A stretch of DNA of 64,000 bases from DASPKM01 sp963817075 (GTDB lineage: Bacteria > Bacteroidota > Bacteroidia > Chitinophagales > Chitinophagaceae): NCBI GenBank assembly GCA_963817075.1, contig CAWFMT010000005.1, forward strand, positions 806,001 to 870,000, written 5' to 3'. The position numbers and the translations under genes were made by a program. Shown here one piece after another: positions 49,128 to 57,553 of this stretch; position 1 is the stretch's first letter, and every line of letters begins with the position of its first letter. The notes beneath the pieces were generated by a model that was not told the origin of the DNA, did not search any database, and was given only the letters and a program-made list of their open reading frames with translations.

Positions 49128-49682
49128 TCACTTCAGGATCCCATTCTCCTTAAGAAAACTTAATTCAGCCTCACTGATGTCATCGAAAGCATAGTGTTTC
49201 AATTCATGGATTAATATTTCATCCAGGGCATCAACAATATTCCTGTATTTCGATTCCATGACAGGCTTTATTATCAGCATCAAATCCTCTGCCTTGAATT
49301 TTTTTCCATTCCGTAAGGAAAGCTTTTTTTCTCTGATCAACCTTCCAATTCCTGTTCGCGAATTATAATTCTCGCTTCCATATTTTTTTTCTTTGATGGC
49401 TTTCTCAAATTCCCCATGATAATAAAAGATCGTGTTATCATTAAGAGGAATAATAGTTAATGCAACATTATCTCCAACCTTAGTGTCCCTGGCCTTTCCT
49501 GCAGGAAGCAACATACTCATCTCGCTTGGCTTGCTCCATGTGGCGCAAAGCATAAAAAAGGTAACTAGTAAGAACCCAAGATCAACCATTGGAGTAAGGT
49601 CGATTTTTGTTGAGCGCTTCTTGGATCGGGGTACGCCTACGGCACGCCGGTCATTGCCGGACTCTTGATTGAGCTCTGCCAT
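49128..49682 (-). CDS. exbD: ExbD/TolR-family biopolymer transport protein
   Basis: A protein of 184 residues. One membrane helix follows the conserved proton-site segment STKIDLTPMVDLGFLLVTFFMLC, with Asp in LTPMVD near residue 30. The remainder is periplasmic. ExbD with ExbB and TonB drives outer-membrane receptors. No exbB or tonB lies nearby; the gene stands alone between two nearly identical direct repeats. It may belong to a dispersed system or be an extra paralog. Confidence 0.88.
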   Translation of the reverse strand: MAELNQESGNDRRAVGVPRSKKRSTKIDLTPMVDLGFLLVTFFMLCATWSKPSEMSMLLPAGKARDTKVGDNVALTIIPLNDNTIFYYHGEFEKAIKEKKYGSENYNSRTGIGRLIREKKLSLRNGKKFKAEDLMLIIKPVMESKYRNIVDALDEILIHELKHYAFDDISEAELSFLKENGILK

Positions 49683-49757
49683 AATTAAATTATTTTGGAA
49701 TGAATGGAATATAAATGTGACACAAGACCAATGCTATTCCATAAAAAAGGAGATTTA

Positions 49758-49890
49758 ATCGTGAGTCTGAAATATTTCACGCAAAGAAACAAAGGAAGCA
49801 AAGGCGCAAAGAGTCAACCTATGTTTGCGTCTTTGCAAACTTGGCGACTTTGCATGAAAAAATATCTTCTCTAACTTCTGATTACTGACC
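49758..49890. repeat. Repeat block right of exbD (family A copy 2)
   Basis: The sequence CGTGAGTCTGAAATATTTCACGCAAAG onward repeats the 48991-49083 block, with a few substitutions and the same order of modules, and also continues into TAACTTCTGATTACT. The two copies therefore form direct repeats of about 130 bases that bracket exbD. Confidence 0.8.
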
Positions 49891-49923
49891 ACTTACCTCC
49901 GACTTCGGACTTCTCACTTTCGT

Positions 49924-51366
49924 CTAAAACTCCGCATTCCCCGGTGTTCTTGGAAAGGGGATTACATCTCTGATGTTGGTCATTCCAGTCACAAACTGGA
50001 CCATTCTTTCAAAGCCAAGACCGAAACCCGCATGAGGAACGGTTCCGAAACGGCGAGTATCAAGATACCACCAGAGTTCATCAACTGGAATATTCATTTC
50101 TTTCATCCTGGATTCAAGTTTTTCTAGTCTCTCTTCACGTTGCGAGCCTCCAACAATTTCCCCAATGCCCGGAGCAAGTATATCCATAGCAGCTACAGTT
50201 TTATCATCCTCATTTTGGCGCATATAAAATGCCTTTATCTGCTTGGGATAGTTGTACAGTATCACAGGTTTCTTGAAATGTTTTTCTACCAGGTAACGCT
50301 CATGTTCACTTTGAAGATCCATTCCCCAGCCAGTGATCGGGTATTGAAATTTTTTCTTCTTATTATGACCGCTCTCTTTAAGGATGTCAATCGCTTCAGT
50401 ATATGTTAAGCGCTGAAAGTCGTTCTTGATTACAAAATCCAATTTTTCTAAAAGACCCATTTCACTCCTCTTCTCCTGAGGTAATTGCTTCTCTTCCTCC
50501 GCCAACCTTTGTGCAAGGAATTCAAGGTCCTCCTTATTACTCTCTATTGCATGCTGAATAATGTACTTAATGAATTCTTCGGCCAGGTTCATATTGTCTT
50601 CAAGATCATGAAATGCCATTTCGGGTTCTATCATCCAGAATTCAGCAAGGTGCCTGGCAGTATTGCTATTCTCAGCTCTGAATGTTGGACCAAAAGTATA
50701 AATATCACTAAGAGCTGTGGCGCCCAATTCGCCTTCCAGCTGTCCACTCACCGTAAGATTGGTGCTCTTGCCAAAAAAATCTTCTTTAAAATCTATTGCA
50801 CCTTCACTGTTTTTGGGAGGGTTATCAAGAGGAAGGGTGGTAACATGGAACATTTCTCCCGCTCCTTCGGCATCGCTCCCGGTAATAATAGGAGTGTGTA
50901 GGTAGATAAATCCTTTTTCATTGAAGAACTTATGAATGGCAAATGCAAGCGTATGCCGAACCCTGAAAACAGAACCGAAAGTATTTGTCCGAAAACGGAG
51001 ATGGGCAATTTCCCTGAGATATTCTAAAGTAGGCCTGTTCTTTAGCTGAAGAGGATAACTGGCAGGATCACTATCGCCAAGGATCTCAACTGAAGAAGCT
51101 TTGACTTCCGAACGCTGACCCTTACCCTGGGAGGCCACAAGAATGCCAGTTACCTTCAGTGAAGCACTGTGGGTGATGCGTTTAACAAAATCTGGATCAA
51201 ATTGGTCAAGTTCAATTACAACCTGCAGATTGGTATTGGTAGATCCATCATTAATGGCAATAAACTGGTTATTCCTGAACGTTCGTACCCATCCCATTAA
51301 AACTACTTCCTGACCCACCGGATCTGAAGCCAGCAATTCCTTAATCCTGGTTCGTTTATTGAACAT
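49924..51366 (-). CDS. asnS: Asparaginyl-tRNA synthetase
   Basis: A protein of 480 residues. The N-terminal OB fold reads VVLMGWVRTFRNNQFIAINDG. The class II core has FRVRHTLAFAIHKFFNEKGFIYLHTPIITGSDAEGAGEMF (motif 1), FRAENSNTARHLAEFWMIEPEMAF (motif 2) and GFGLGFERMVQFVTGMTNIRDVIPFPRTPG (motif 3). It charges tRNA-Asn. A TATCTTTG box lies just upstream. Confidence 0.96.
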   Translation of the reverse strand: MFNKRTRIKELLASDPVGQEVVLMGWVRTFRNNQFIAINDGSTNTNLQVVIELDQFDPDFVKRITHSASLKVTGILVASQGKGQRSEVKASSVEILGDSDPASYPLQLKNRPTLEYLREIAHLRFRTNTFGSVFRVRHTLAFAIHKFFNEKGFIYLHTPIITGSDAEGAGEMFHVTTLPLDNPPKNSEGAIDFKEDFFGKSTNLTVSGQLEGELGATALSDIYTFGPTFRAENSNTARHLAEFWMIEPEMAFHDLEDNMNLAEEFIKYIIQHAIESNKEDLEFLAQRLAEEEKQLPQEKRSEMGLLEKLDFVIKNDFQRLTYTEAIDILKESGHNKKKKFQYPITGWGMDLQSEHERYLVEKHFKKPVILYNYPKQIKAFYMRQNEDDKTVAAMDILAPGIGEIVGGSQREERLEKLESRMKEMNIPVDELWWYLDTRRFGTVPHAGFGLGFERMVQFVTGMTNIRDVIPFPRTPGNAEF

Positions 51367-51385
51367 GTCTTGATGTTAAGAGCGG

Positions 51386-51393
51386 CAAAGATA
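51386..51393 (-). promoter_or_regulatory. -7 box of asnS
   Basis: On the reverse strand TATCTTTG matches TAnnTTTG, 19 bases before the asnS ATG. Confidence 0.5.
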
Positions 51394-51481
51394 AGTACCG
51401 GGCTGATTTTCGTGGATCATACTGATTTTAGTATCAGTTGTTAAAAACCAAATCAGACAACAATCCCAAGCCAAAATAATT

Positions 51482-51511
51482 TTTGATTATTCTGTTTTTG
51501 CCGTATTATTG
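51482..51511 (+). promoter_or_regulatory. Candidate promoter of rho
   Basis: TTTG (51482-51485), an 18-base spacer and TATTATTG (51504-51511, one mismatch to TAnnTTTG) lie about 135 bases before the rho ATG. The long leader could carry autoregulation by Rho itself, as known for other rho genes. Confidence 0.45.
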
Positions 51512-51647
51512 CGATGGAATAAGACTTAACGTCAGATCCCATCTAAGCTCATCAGGACTTTCAAGGTTCCGTCACCAATTATCACAAATCAAAATTTACA
51601 GTTTCCCGGACCGGTTTAGAATTGATGAATAACCCACAAGTTTTTTT

Positions 51648-53312
51648 ATGTACGATATCCTCCAATTGAACGACATGCTCGTTCCTGAACTGCTTGATAT
51701 AGCAGATCAACTCAAAATCCCTAACTCCAAAAAATTAGACAAGCAGGACCTGGTTTATAAGATCCTGGACCGACAGGCCGTGTTAGCGAGTGCTGTCAAG
51801 AATAGCGCACCTGCAGATGACAAAGGCCGCAAGAAAAGAATTGTAAAAACTACAACCTCCAACTCAACCGAAGAAGCCGTGGTTGAAAGTGGTGATACTG
51901 AAGAAAAGCCTAGAAAAGTGGAAGCTAAAAGACCTGATACCCGCAAACCACCAGAGAAGCCAATTCCTGCAAAACGGGGAAGGAAAAAAGAATCTGATCA
52001 AGCAACTGAACTTCCTGTTTCGGTAGATACAAACGAGTCTGAGGAAGATGAAGAAGACGAACAAGATGGTCAGGCGCAACAGATTCCTGCAGAAAAAGAA
52101 CAGGTGGCTGAACAAAAGGAACATCCTCAGGGACCTGGATTCCAGGAAACACCAAAGCAATATCCACCCCGTCGTAATGATGTTTTCAATATTGAATTCG
52201 ATGGAGTAATACTTGCTGAAGGTGTTTTGGAAATGATGCCGGATGGTTATGGATTCCTTCGCAGCAGCGATTACAACTATCTTTCTTCGCCAGATGATGT
52301 TTATGTTTCTCCTTCTCAGATCAAATTGTTTGGACTGAAAACTGGAGATACAGTATATGGGGCAGTACGTCCTCCAAAAGAAGGCGAAAAATATTTTGCA
52401 TTACTGAAGGTTGAAACAATCAATGGCAAATCACCGGAAGAAGTAAGAGATCGTGTGCCATTTGATTATCTCACCCCTCTCTTTCCATATGAGAAATTGA
52501 ATCTCTTTACAACTCCTGACAATTACTCAACCCGCATTATGGATCTATTTACCCCTATAGGTAAAGGCCAGCGTGGATTGATAGTTGCCCAACCAAAAGT
52601 TGGTAAAACAGTTTTGTTGAAAGAGGTTGCCAATGCAATTGCCGCAAACCATCCAGAGGTTTATCTGATGGTCGTTCTTATTGATGAGCGTCCAGAAGAG
52701 GTAACTGATATGGAAAGAAGCGTCAGAGCGGAAGTTATTGCCTCAACATTTGATGAACCGGCCGAAAAACACGTAAAGGTTTCAGCCATTGCGTTGCAGA
52801 AAGCAAAACGCCTGGTTGAATGCGGTCATGATGTAATGATCCTGTTGGATTCAATTACACGTCTCGCCCGCGCACACAATACCGTTGCACCTGCGAGCGG
52901 AAAAGTATTGAGTGGTGGTGTTGAAGCTAACGCGATGCAGAAACCAAAACAATTTTTTGGAGCTGCCAGAAAAATAGAAAATGGCGGATCACTTACTATC
53001 CTCGCTACCGCGCTGATTGAAACTGGATCCAAGATGGATGAAGTAATATTTGAGGAGTTTAAGGGTACAGGTAATATGGAATTACTTCTCGACAGACGCC
53101 TTGCAAACAGGCGCGTGTTCCCAGCTGTTGATGTAGTTTCTTCTTCAACCAGGAGAGATGATCTTCTGTTAGAGAAAGAAGTACTCACAAGAGTTTATGT
53201 GCTAAGAAATTTCCTTGCCGATATGAATCCTGAAGAAGCAATGAGCGAAATGCTTAAACGCATGAGAGGAACGAAGGACAATTATGAGTTTCTTGCCAGC
53301 ATGAATGGGTAG
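51648..53312 (+). CDS. rho: Transcription termination factor Rho with long disordered insert
   Basis: A protein of 554 residues. The N-terminal Rho_N helical domain (YDILQLNDMLVPELLDIADQL) is followed by about 130 residues of charged, low-complexity sequence (about residues 50-180, runs of Glu/Asp and Lys/Pro). The RNA-binding cold-shock-like domain begins near EFDGVILAEGVLEMMPDGYGFLRS. The ATPase has GKGQRGLIVAQPKVGKTVLL (P-loop), DERPEEVTDM (Q-loop) and VILLDSITRLARAHN (Walker B). It terminates untranslated RNAs. Long inserts of this kind are known in Bacteroidota Rho and can drive condensates. Confidence 0.96.
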   Translation: MYDILQLNDMLVPELLDIADQLKIPNSKKLDKQDLVYKILDRQAVLASAVKNSAPADDKGRKKRIVKTTTSNSTEEAVVESGDTEEKPRKVEAKRPDTRKPPEKPIPAKRGRKKESDQATELPVSVDTNESEEDEEDEQDGQAQQIPAEKEQVAEQKEHPQGPGFQETPKQYPPRRNDVFNIEFDGVILAEGVLEMMPDGYGFLRSSDYNYLSSPDDVYVSPSQIKLFGLKTGDTVYGAVRPPKEGEKYFALLKVETINGKSPEEVRDRVPFDYLTPLFPYEKLNLFTTPDNYSTRIMDLFTPIGKGQRGLIVAQPKVGKTVLLKEVANAIAANHPEVYLMVVLIDERPEEVTDMERSVRAEVIASTFDEPAEKHVKVSAIALQKAKRLVECGHDVMILLDSITRLARAHNTVAPASGKVLSGGVEANAMQKPKQFFGAARKIENGGSLTILATALIETGSKMDEVIFEEFKGTGNMELLLDRRLANRRVFPAVDVVSSSTRRDDLLLEKEVLTRVYVLRNFLADMNPEEAMSEMLKRMRGTKDNYEFLASMNG

Positions 53313-53354
53313 TGGGGGTAAATCTCAAGATCCAAACACCAAATAAAATAAGAA

Positions 53355-53500
53355 TTCAACCGCAAGAAAACAAAGACGCGAGGGAACGCCAGGATTCTTA
53401 GCGTGAAATATTTTTACCGCAGAGAATAAGAGCACGCAGAGAATCCGCAGGGAAAAATCTTCATTTTACATTTTGCATTATAAATTTTCAATTCATCCCA
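53355..53500. repeat. Mosaic repeat block downstream of rho
   Basis: Contains AACCGCAAGAAAACAAAGACGCGAGG, then ACCGCAGAGAATAAGAG and CGCAGAGAATCCGCAGG, and finally TTCATTTTACATTTTGCATT (complement of the 33.05 kb module). It repeats modules of families A and D in inverted order. No gene is seen here. Confidence 0.7.
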
Positions 53501-53562
53501 TTTAATATTTTCTCTTCTTTCTTTGGAAATTGATATTTGGATCTTGGTAGTTTTAATAGTAC

Positions 53563-54207
53563 TTACCTACTCGCATATTCAAATCGTCTTACGAAATTGC
53601 TTTTCTCTCTCAGGGAAACTTGAAGAAGAATCGGAATATCGGCTTGTTGTTCACCAGACTTTCCTGCCAGAACCAGCGTTGAATCATTCAACCAAAATCC
53701 ATGATCGATAGTGGTGCCTGGACCTGAATAGAATATCCTTCTCCTTTTGTTAGTTTCCAGATCAATTACGGCAACTTCACTATCTGGTTCTCCTGAGGCA
53801 ATCTTTGTTTCACCTTTCTTATTCCTGCTAACCATTGTACCATAACTGCCGAGGTCAAGTACCTTTTTCTGATCTGGTGAATAGACCAGGACTGTTTTAT
53901 AGGTCTTCAAAAAATCACCTTCTAATTTTTGTGTACTGATTATAAGGGAATCATCAACCCAATTATCTGCATATGCGAACTTGGATAGACTTGAATCTCT
54001 TGCCTTCGTGGTTTGGATGAGCCAGGGCTTGATATCGTTACTGATAGTTTGAATGAACTCAGTAGAGGTGTCCACTCCTGAATAACTTACTACAGTATCT
54101 GAAGAAACTTCCGTGCTATCTGCTGCTTCAGCCTCCTGCTGTTTATCCGTGCCAGAATTGCAAGCAATCAGAATTGAGAAGGCCAGTATTACCAGATAAT
54201 ATTTCAT
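53563..54207 (-). CDS. Lipoprotein of unknown function
   Basis: A protein of 214 residues with a lipobox (AFSILIACNSG). A threonine/serine-rich linker with acidic residues follows, then a beta-rich domain with KVLDLGSYGTMVSRNKKGE, EVAVIDLETNKRRRIFYS and LNDSTLVLAGKSG, reminiscent of a small beta-propeller-like blade pattern. I recognise no family. It is transcribed divergently from the DinB-like gene. Confidence 0.6.
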   Translation of the reverse strand: MKYYLVILAFSILIACNSGTDKQQEAEAADSTEVSSDTVVSYSGVDTSTEFIQTISNDIKPWLIQTTKARDSSLSKFAYADNWVDDSLIISTQKLEGDFLKTYKTVLVYSPDQKKVLDLGSYGTMVSRNKKGETKIASGEPDSEVAVIDLETNKRRRIFYSGPGTTIDHGFWLNDSTLVLAGKSGEQQADIPILLQVSLREKSNFVRRFEYASR

Positions 54208-54263
54208 CTTCCAATTTATTAAACTCAGGACAATTATCCTGCCGCTTTGGATTAATTTGCAAT

Positions 54264-54815
54264 ATGCCCATCGAAAATACTTCTGATAAACAAACCATCA
54301 TTCAGGCCCTAGACGAGCGGGTAACTGAATTCATTCAATTTATTGGAAAGCTTGATGAGAAAGGATTCAATTTTGCCCCTCCGGGGAAATGGACAGCCGG
54401 GCAGCATCTTGATCATCTGATTCGGTCAATCAAGCCATTGAATCTTGCCTATGGCCTGCCTCCATTCATTTTAAGATGGAAGTTTGGTTCTGCAAACCGT
54501 CCTTCTAAAACTTATCAGGGGCTGGTAGAAAAATATAAGTCGAAGTTGGGTGGAGGTGGAAAAGCCAAGGGGCAATTCATTCCATCAGAAATTGATTTCC
54601 CTAAAAAGCAGGAGTTGATGGATCTGTATGCAGAACAGAAAAAAAAGCTCTGCAAGAAAATTGCGGGGTTCAAGGAAAAAACTCTCGACACACATATTCT
54701 ACCACATCCGCTGCTTGGGAAGCTTACTCTCCGGGAGATGCTTTTTTTTACGATCTACCACAATGAGCATCATCTCGGGCTTCTAAGAAACGAAGAATAT
54801 AAGCTTAACCGCTAA
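54264..54815 (+). CDS. DinB-family protein
   Basis: About 183 residues from the ATG at 54264; a TTG 90 bases upstream is in frame but overlaps the divergent lipoprotein gene. The four-helix DinB pattern shows three probable metal ligands in KWTAGQHLDHLIRSI and TIYHNEHHLGLLRN, the HxxxH and HNxHH features of the DinB/YfiT metal site. DinB-like proteins are often thiol-transferases or stress-induced. It is a single gene, followed by an inverted repeat. Confidence 0.85.
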   Translation: MPIENTSDKQTIIQALDERVTEFIQFIGKLDEKGFNFAPPGKWTAGQHLDHLIRSIKPLNLAYGLPPFILRWKFGSANRPSKTYQGLVEKYKSKLGGGGKAKGQFIPSEIDFPKKQELMDLYAEQKKKLCKKIAGFKEKTLDTHILPHPLLGKLTLREMLFFTIYHNEHHLGLLRNEEYKLNR

Positions 54816-54835
54816 GGCCCCAAGAGTGATTTGAA

Positions 54836-54979
54836 AATTTGAGAATTTGAAAATTTGAAAATCTCATTCAAAAAATTCCAATTGTTCAATTGACACGGAA
54901 GGGGCAACTATAAAAGTTATTGTATGCGTAGGATCAACGGCCCTTTTCCTACATTTTCAAATTTTCAAATTCTCAAATT
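54836..54979. repeat. Perfect 27-bp inverted repeat (family C) between dinB-like and pterin dehydratase genes
   Basis: Left arm 54836-54862 and right arm 54953-54979 are exactly complementary over 27 bases of the type AATTTGAGAATTTGAAAA. The loop is 90 bases. The right arm overlaps the last codon and stop of the pterin dehydratase gene. It is the longest perfect inverted repeat noticed in the window. Confidence 0.85.
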
Positions 54980-55203
54980 AGCCTATCGATTTTCCCCGCA
55001 AGTTTCCTGTCCTTCTCGGTCACAATATCACCCGCATCATGCGTGGAGAGCCACACTTCTACCTTGTTATAAACATTCGTCCAGAGTGGATGATGATCCA
55101 TTTTTTCAGCTTCCAGTGCAACCCTCGTCATAAATGCGAAGGCTTCTGAGAAATTCTTGAATTCAAATTTTCTGTATAGTGAATTGTTTACTTCCTGCCA
55201 CAT
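54973..55203 (-). CDS. 4a-hydroxytetrahydrobiopterin (pterin-4a-carbinolamine) dehydratase-like
   Basis: A protein of 76 residues. It has the PCD pattern EFKNFSEAFAFMTRVALEAEKMDHHPLWTNVYNKVEVWLSTHDAGDIVTEKDRKLA, including the H-H-P-x-W site. It dehydrates 4a-hydroxytetrahydropterin in pterin recycling. It is shorter than most (about 95), beginning directly at the W(Q/K)xxxxx motif. It is the last gene of the M28 peptidase/IPExxxVDY unit. Confidence 0.88.
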   Translation of the reverse strand: MWQEVNNSLYRKFEFKNFSEAFAFMTRVALEAEKMDHHPLWTNVYNKVEVWLSTHDAGDIVTEKDRKLAGKIDRLI

Positions 55204-55218
55204 AGTAATTAATTGAAG

Positions 55219-55656
55219 TTAAAAAATGAGATTGGCCTTGTTGCGTATCATATTAGGAGTAACCTCGGTAACAAGCTGAACGCTATTGATGGATTTTATC
55301 AATTCTGAGATTTCCTTCATCTCATGGTGAAGGTTGTCATCACCCTTCATCATCCACAAATAATCCAGATGCCGAAATTCAGGAAGTAAGTATTCTCCAT
55401 CAAACTGATTGTTGTATAGATAATGGCTGCAGGACGCATGGGGAACCTGGTATTCATAAACCGCAAAGAAATACTGGCGACCTTTTTTACTTAATTGAAT
55501 CTCGATTTCATTATTTAACCTGAAATTGAATCTTAGCCTTTGATTCAGCTGCCAGCAGAGTTGAAAATGCTTGATGGGAGCAACAATTCCAAGTAGCTGT
55601 GTGTTTTCGAAAAAGTCTGTGGCTAGTTCGTCAATATTCAGTCGCAGTTTCATCAA
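55219..55656 (-). CDS. IPExxxVDY-family protein
   Basis: A protein of 145 residues. It contains YLLPEFRHLDYLWMM, the signature from which this Bacteroidota family takes its name (IPExxxVDY). The family has no known function and no signal peptide is seen. It begins 3 bases after the M28 stop and is followed by the pterin dehydratase gene 15 bases later, so the three form an operon. Confidence 0.8.
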   Translation of the reverse strand: MMKLRLNIDELATDFFENTQLLGIVAPIKHFQLCWQLNQRLRFNFRLNNEIEIQLSKKGRQYFFAVYEYQVPHASCSHYLYNNQFDGEYLLPEFRHLDYLWMMKGDDNLHHEMKEISELIKSINSVQLVTEVTPNMIRNKANLIF

Positions 55657-55659
55657 TCA

Positions 55660-57312
55660 TCAAAATTGAACAGTAGTTTCAACCGTTTCCTTTCCTCTCT
55701 GGACCTTCACTTTTGTTGTATCCCCTTTGTTGAATTTTCCCAATGCCTGCATGTAGGTCTCCATTGAAGTTACAGGGTAATTGCCCAATTGCAGGATAAT
55801 GTCACCGGTCTTGATACCTGCCTTCTGCGCAGGTCGATTTTCTGAAACTCCATCTACTCTCAAGCCAGTTCCGCTAAAAGTATAATCAGGCATAATGCCC
55901 ATTGTAACATTCATCCTGGGTGAATTGGATGCAGTCATTGTTTCCCGGGTTGGGGTGAAGGCAAGCTTCCCGGATTTATTATTTTTTTCTATGATCTGGT
56001 AGATAAAATTTATGATCATAAGCTGACCTGTGTAATTAACTTTTTCAGCATCATCTGATGGTCGGTGGTAATCAGTATGCAATCCTGTGAAGAAGAACAG
56101 GACAGGAATATTTTTGCGATAGAATGAAGTATGATCGCTTGGCCCTGTGCCACTGGAATCATATTTCAACTTGAAATATTTGTTTTGAACAGAGGAGATT
56201 GTTTTAGGCCAGGTTGGAGAAGTGCCAATTCCACCAATGGTTAAGGTTTTGCTTGAATCATTTAATCTGCCCACCATATCCAGGTTGATCATATAATCAG
56301 TCCCGGCAATATCTACAGTAGGATGCTCTGTGAAATATTTTGAACCGAATAATCCCAATTCTTCACCTGAGAATGCAATGAATAAATAATTGTTTGATTT
56401 CAGTTTAGACAGCTTCAGCATTCTTGCAATTTCAATCAGGGCTGCTGTTCCGCTGGCGTTGTCATCTGCTCCATTATGAATTTGCGTGACATCATTTCGC
56501 AACATTGAATTTCCATCTTCACCATATCCAAGGTGATCAAAATGGGCGCCCAGGATGATCGTGTTAGCCGCACCGTTATCAATATAACCTATCACATTAT
56601 TTCCAGTCCTCGTTTTTTCTCCCGTTTCAATCTTGAACTGCGTGTGAATACTCTCTGATTCATCCTTCAAATATTTTGAAGACGCTTCCCTGGTAATATA
56701 AAGGATAGGAATAGTGGTTAGGGGTGAACGATCTTTTCTATTGAAGGCTAATTCGTCCGACTTTGCAGATGAATTATGTAAGATCAATGCAGTAGCTCCC
56801 TTGCCTGCCACTTCGGATGCATATTGTTTTATCCTTGCTTCCAGATCAAAATGCGGATTGGCAGAATTCTCCTCAATCCATTCCTTTATGTCAATAAACC
56901 ATGGAACTCCATTCTCCCTTAAAGCGATAGCCGGACTTGCATCAATGCTAGAATTTGCGCTAAATGCGAGGGGGAAATAATCCTTATTGAGTTTAAGCTC
57001 TGCTCCATTCAACTTCAGAAAGCTGGACGGCTTTACTTCTCTGCCATCACTGATTGGGAAACTTTGCAACCATTTCTGGTCATCACCTTTAGGCTGCAAT
57101 CCTATTTTTTGAAATTGCTGACTGATGTATTCTGCTGCTAATGCTTCACCCTGGCTACCTGCGCGCCTTCCTTGCAACTTGTCGCTGGCCAGATATGTAA
57201 CATGCGATTGAAGAGATTGAATAATTGCCTTATCAGCCTTTTTTAATTTTTGGGAATTGGCTGAAACAACAAGTTGTAAACCGAGAAACAGAAGGAAAAT
57301 TTGTTTATGCAT
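55660..57312 (-). CDS. Secreted M28 family metallopeptidase with PDZ domain
   Basis: About 550 residues from the ATG at 57312; in-frame ATGs at 57321 and 57354 would lengthen it. A signal peptide (MHKQIFLLFLGLQLVVSANS) comes first. The catalytic domain has ILGAHFDHLGYGEDG, GADDNASGTAALIEIARML, AFSGEELGLFGSKYF and YHRPSDDAEKVN, giving the two zinc ions their ligands. A PA-like insert lies between about residues 95-250. A C-terminal PDZ domain starts near MPDYTFSGTGLRVDGVSE. It is probably an aminopeptidase of the periplasm or surface. Confidence 0.9.
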   Translation of the reverse strand: MHKQIFLLFLGLQLVVSANSQKLKKADKAIIQSLQSHVTYLASDKLQGRRAGSQGEALAAEYISQQFQKIGLQPKGDDQKWLQSFPISDGREVKPSSFLKLNGAELKLNKDYFPLAFSANSSIDASPAIALRENGVPWFIDIKEWIEENSANPHFDLEARIKQYASEVAGKGATALILHNSSAKSDELAFNRKDRSPLTTIPILYITREASSKYLKDESESIHTQFKIETGEKTRTGNNVIGYIDNGAANTIILGAHFDHLGYGEDGNSMLRNDVTQIHNGADDNASGTAALIEIARMLKLSKLKSNNYLFIAFSGEELGLFGSKYFTEHPTVDIAGTDYMINLDMVGRLNDSSKTLTIGGIGTSPTWPKTISSVQNKYFKLKYDSSGTGPSDHTSFYRKNIPVLFFFTGLHTDYHRPSDDAEKVNYTGQLMIINFIYQIIEKNNKSGKLAFTPTRETMTASNSPRMNVTMGIMPDYTFSGTGLRVDGVSENRPAQKAGIKTGDIILQLGNYPVTSMETYMQALGKFNKGDTTKVKVQRGKETVETTVQF

Positions 57313-57441
57313 ATAAGGCATTTGGGGACCTCTATGCAAAAGTATGCCGGACAACCCGATATTGAATGCCCAAGCGGGTTTTGAGAAAAATTTAATTCTT
57401 CAATAACCGGTTCTTGACGCCGTATCTGCATTCTTTTCCTT

Positions 57442-57449
57442 TACTTTTG
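57442..57449 (+). promoter_or_regulatory. -7 box of the SNF2 helicase gene
   Basis: TACTTTTG matches TAnnTTTG and lies 104 bases before the ATG at 57554. The leader of about 95 bases contains no ORF of note. Confidence 0.5.
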
Positions 57450-57553
57450 CAGATTGGCCTTTTTTGAACGGCAGGCATTTTCCTGGCGTGGATTTCCCGA
57501 CTTAACCGTAAACCCTCCTGCTCAGATGCAGGTTGTAATTGTAAATTTTTTAG

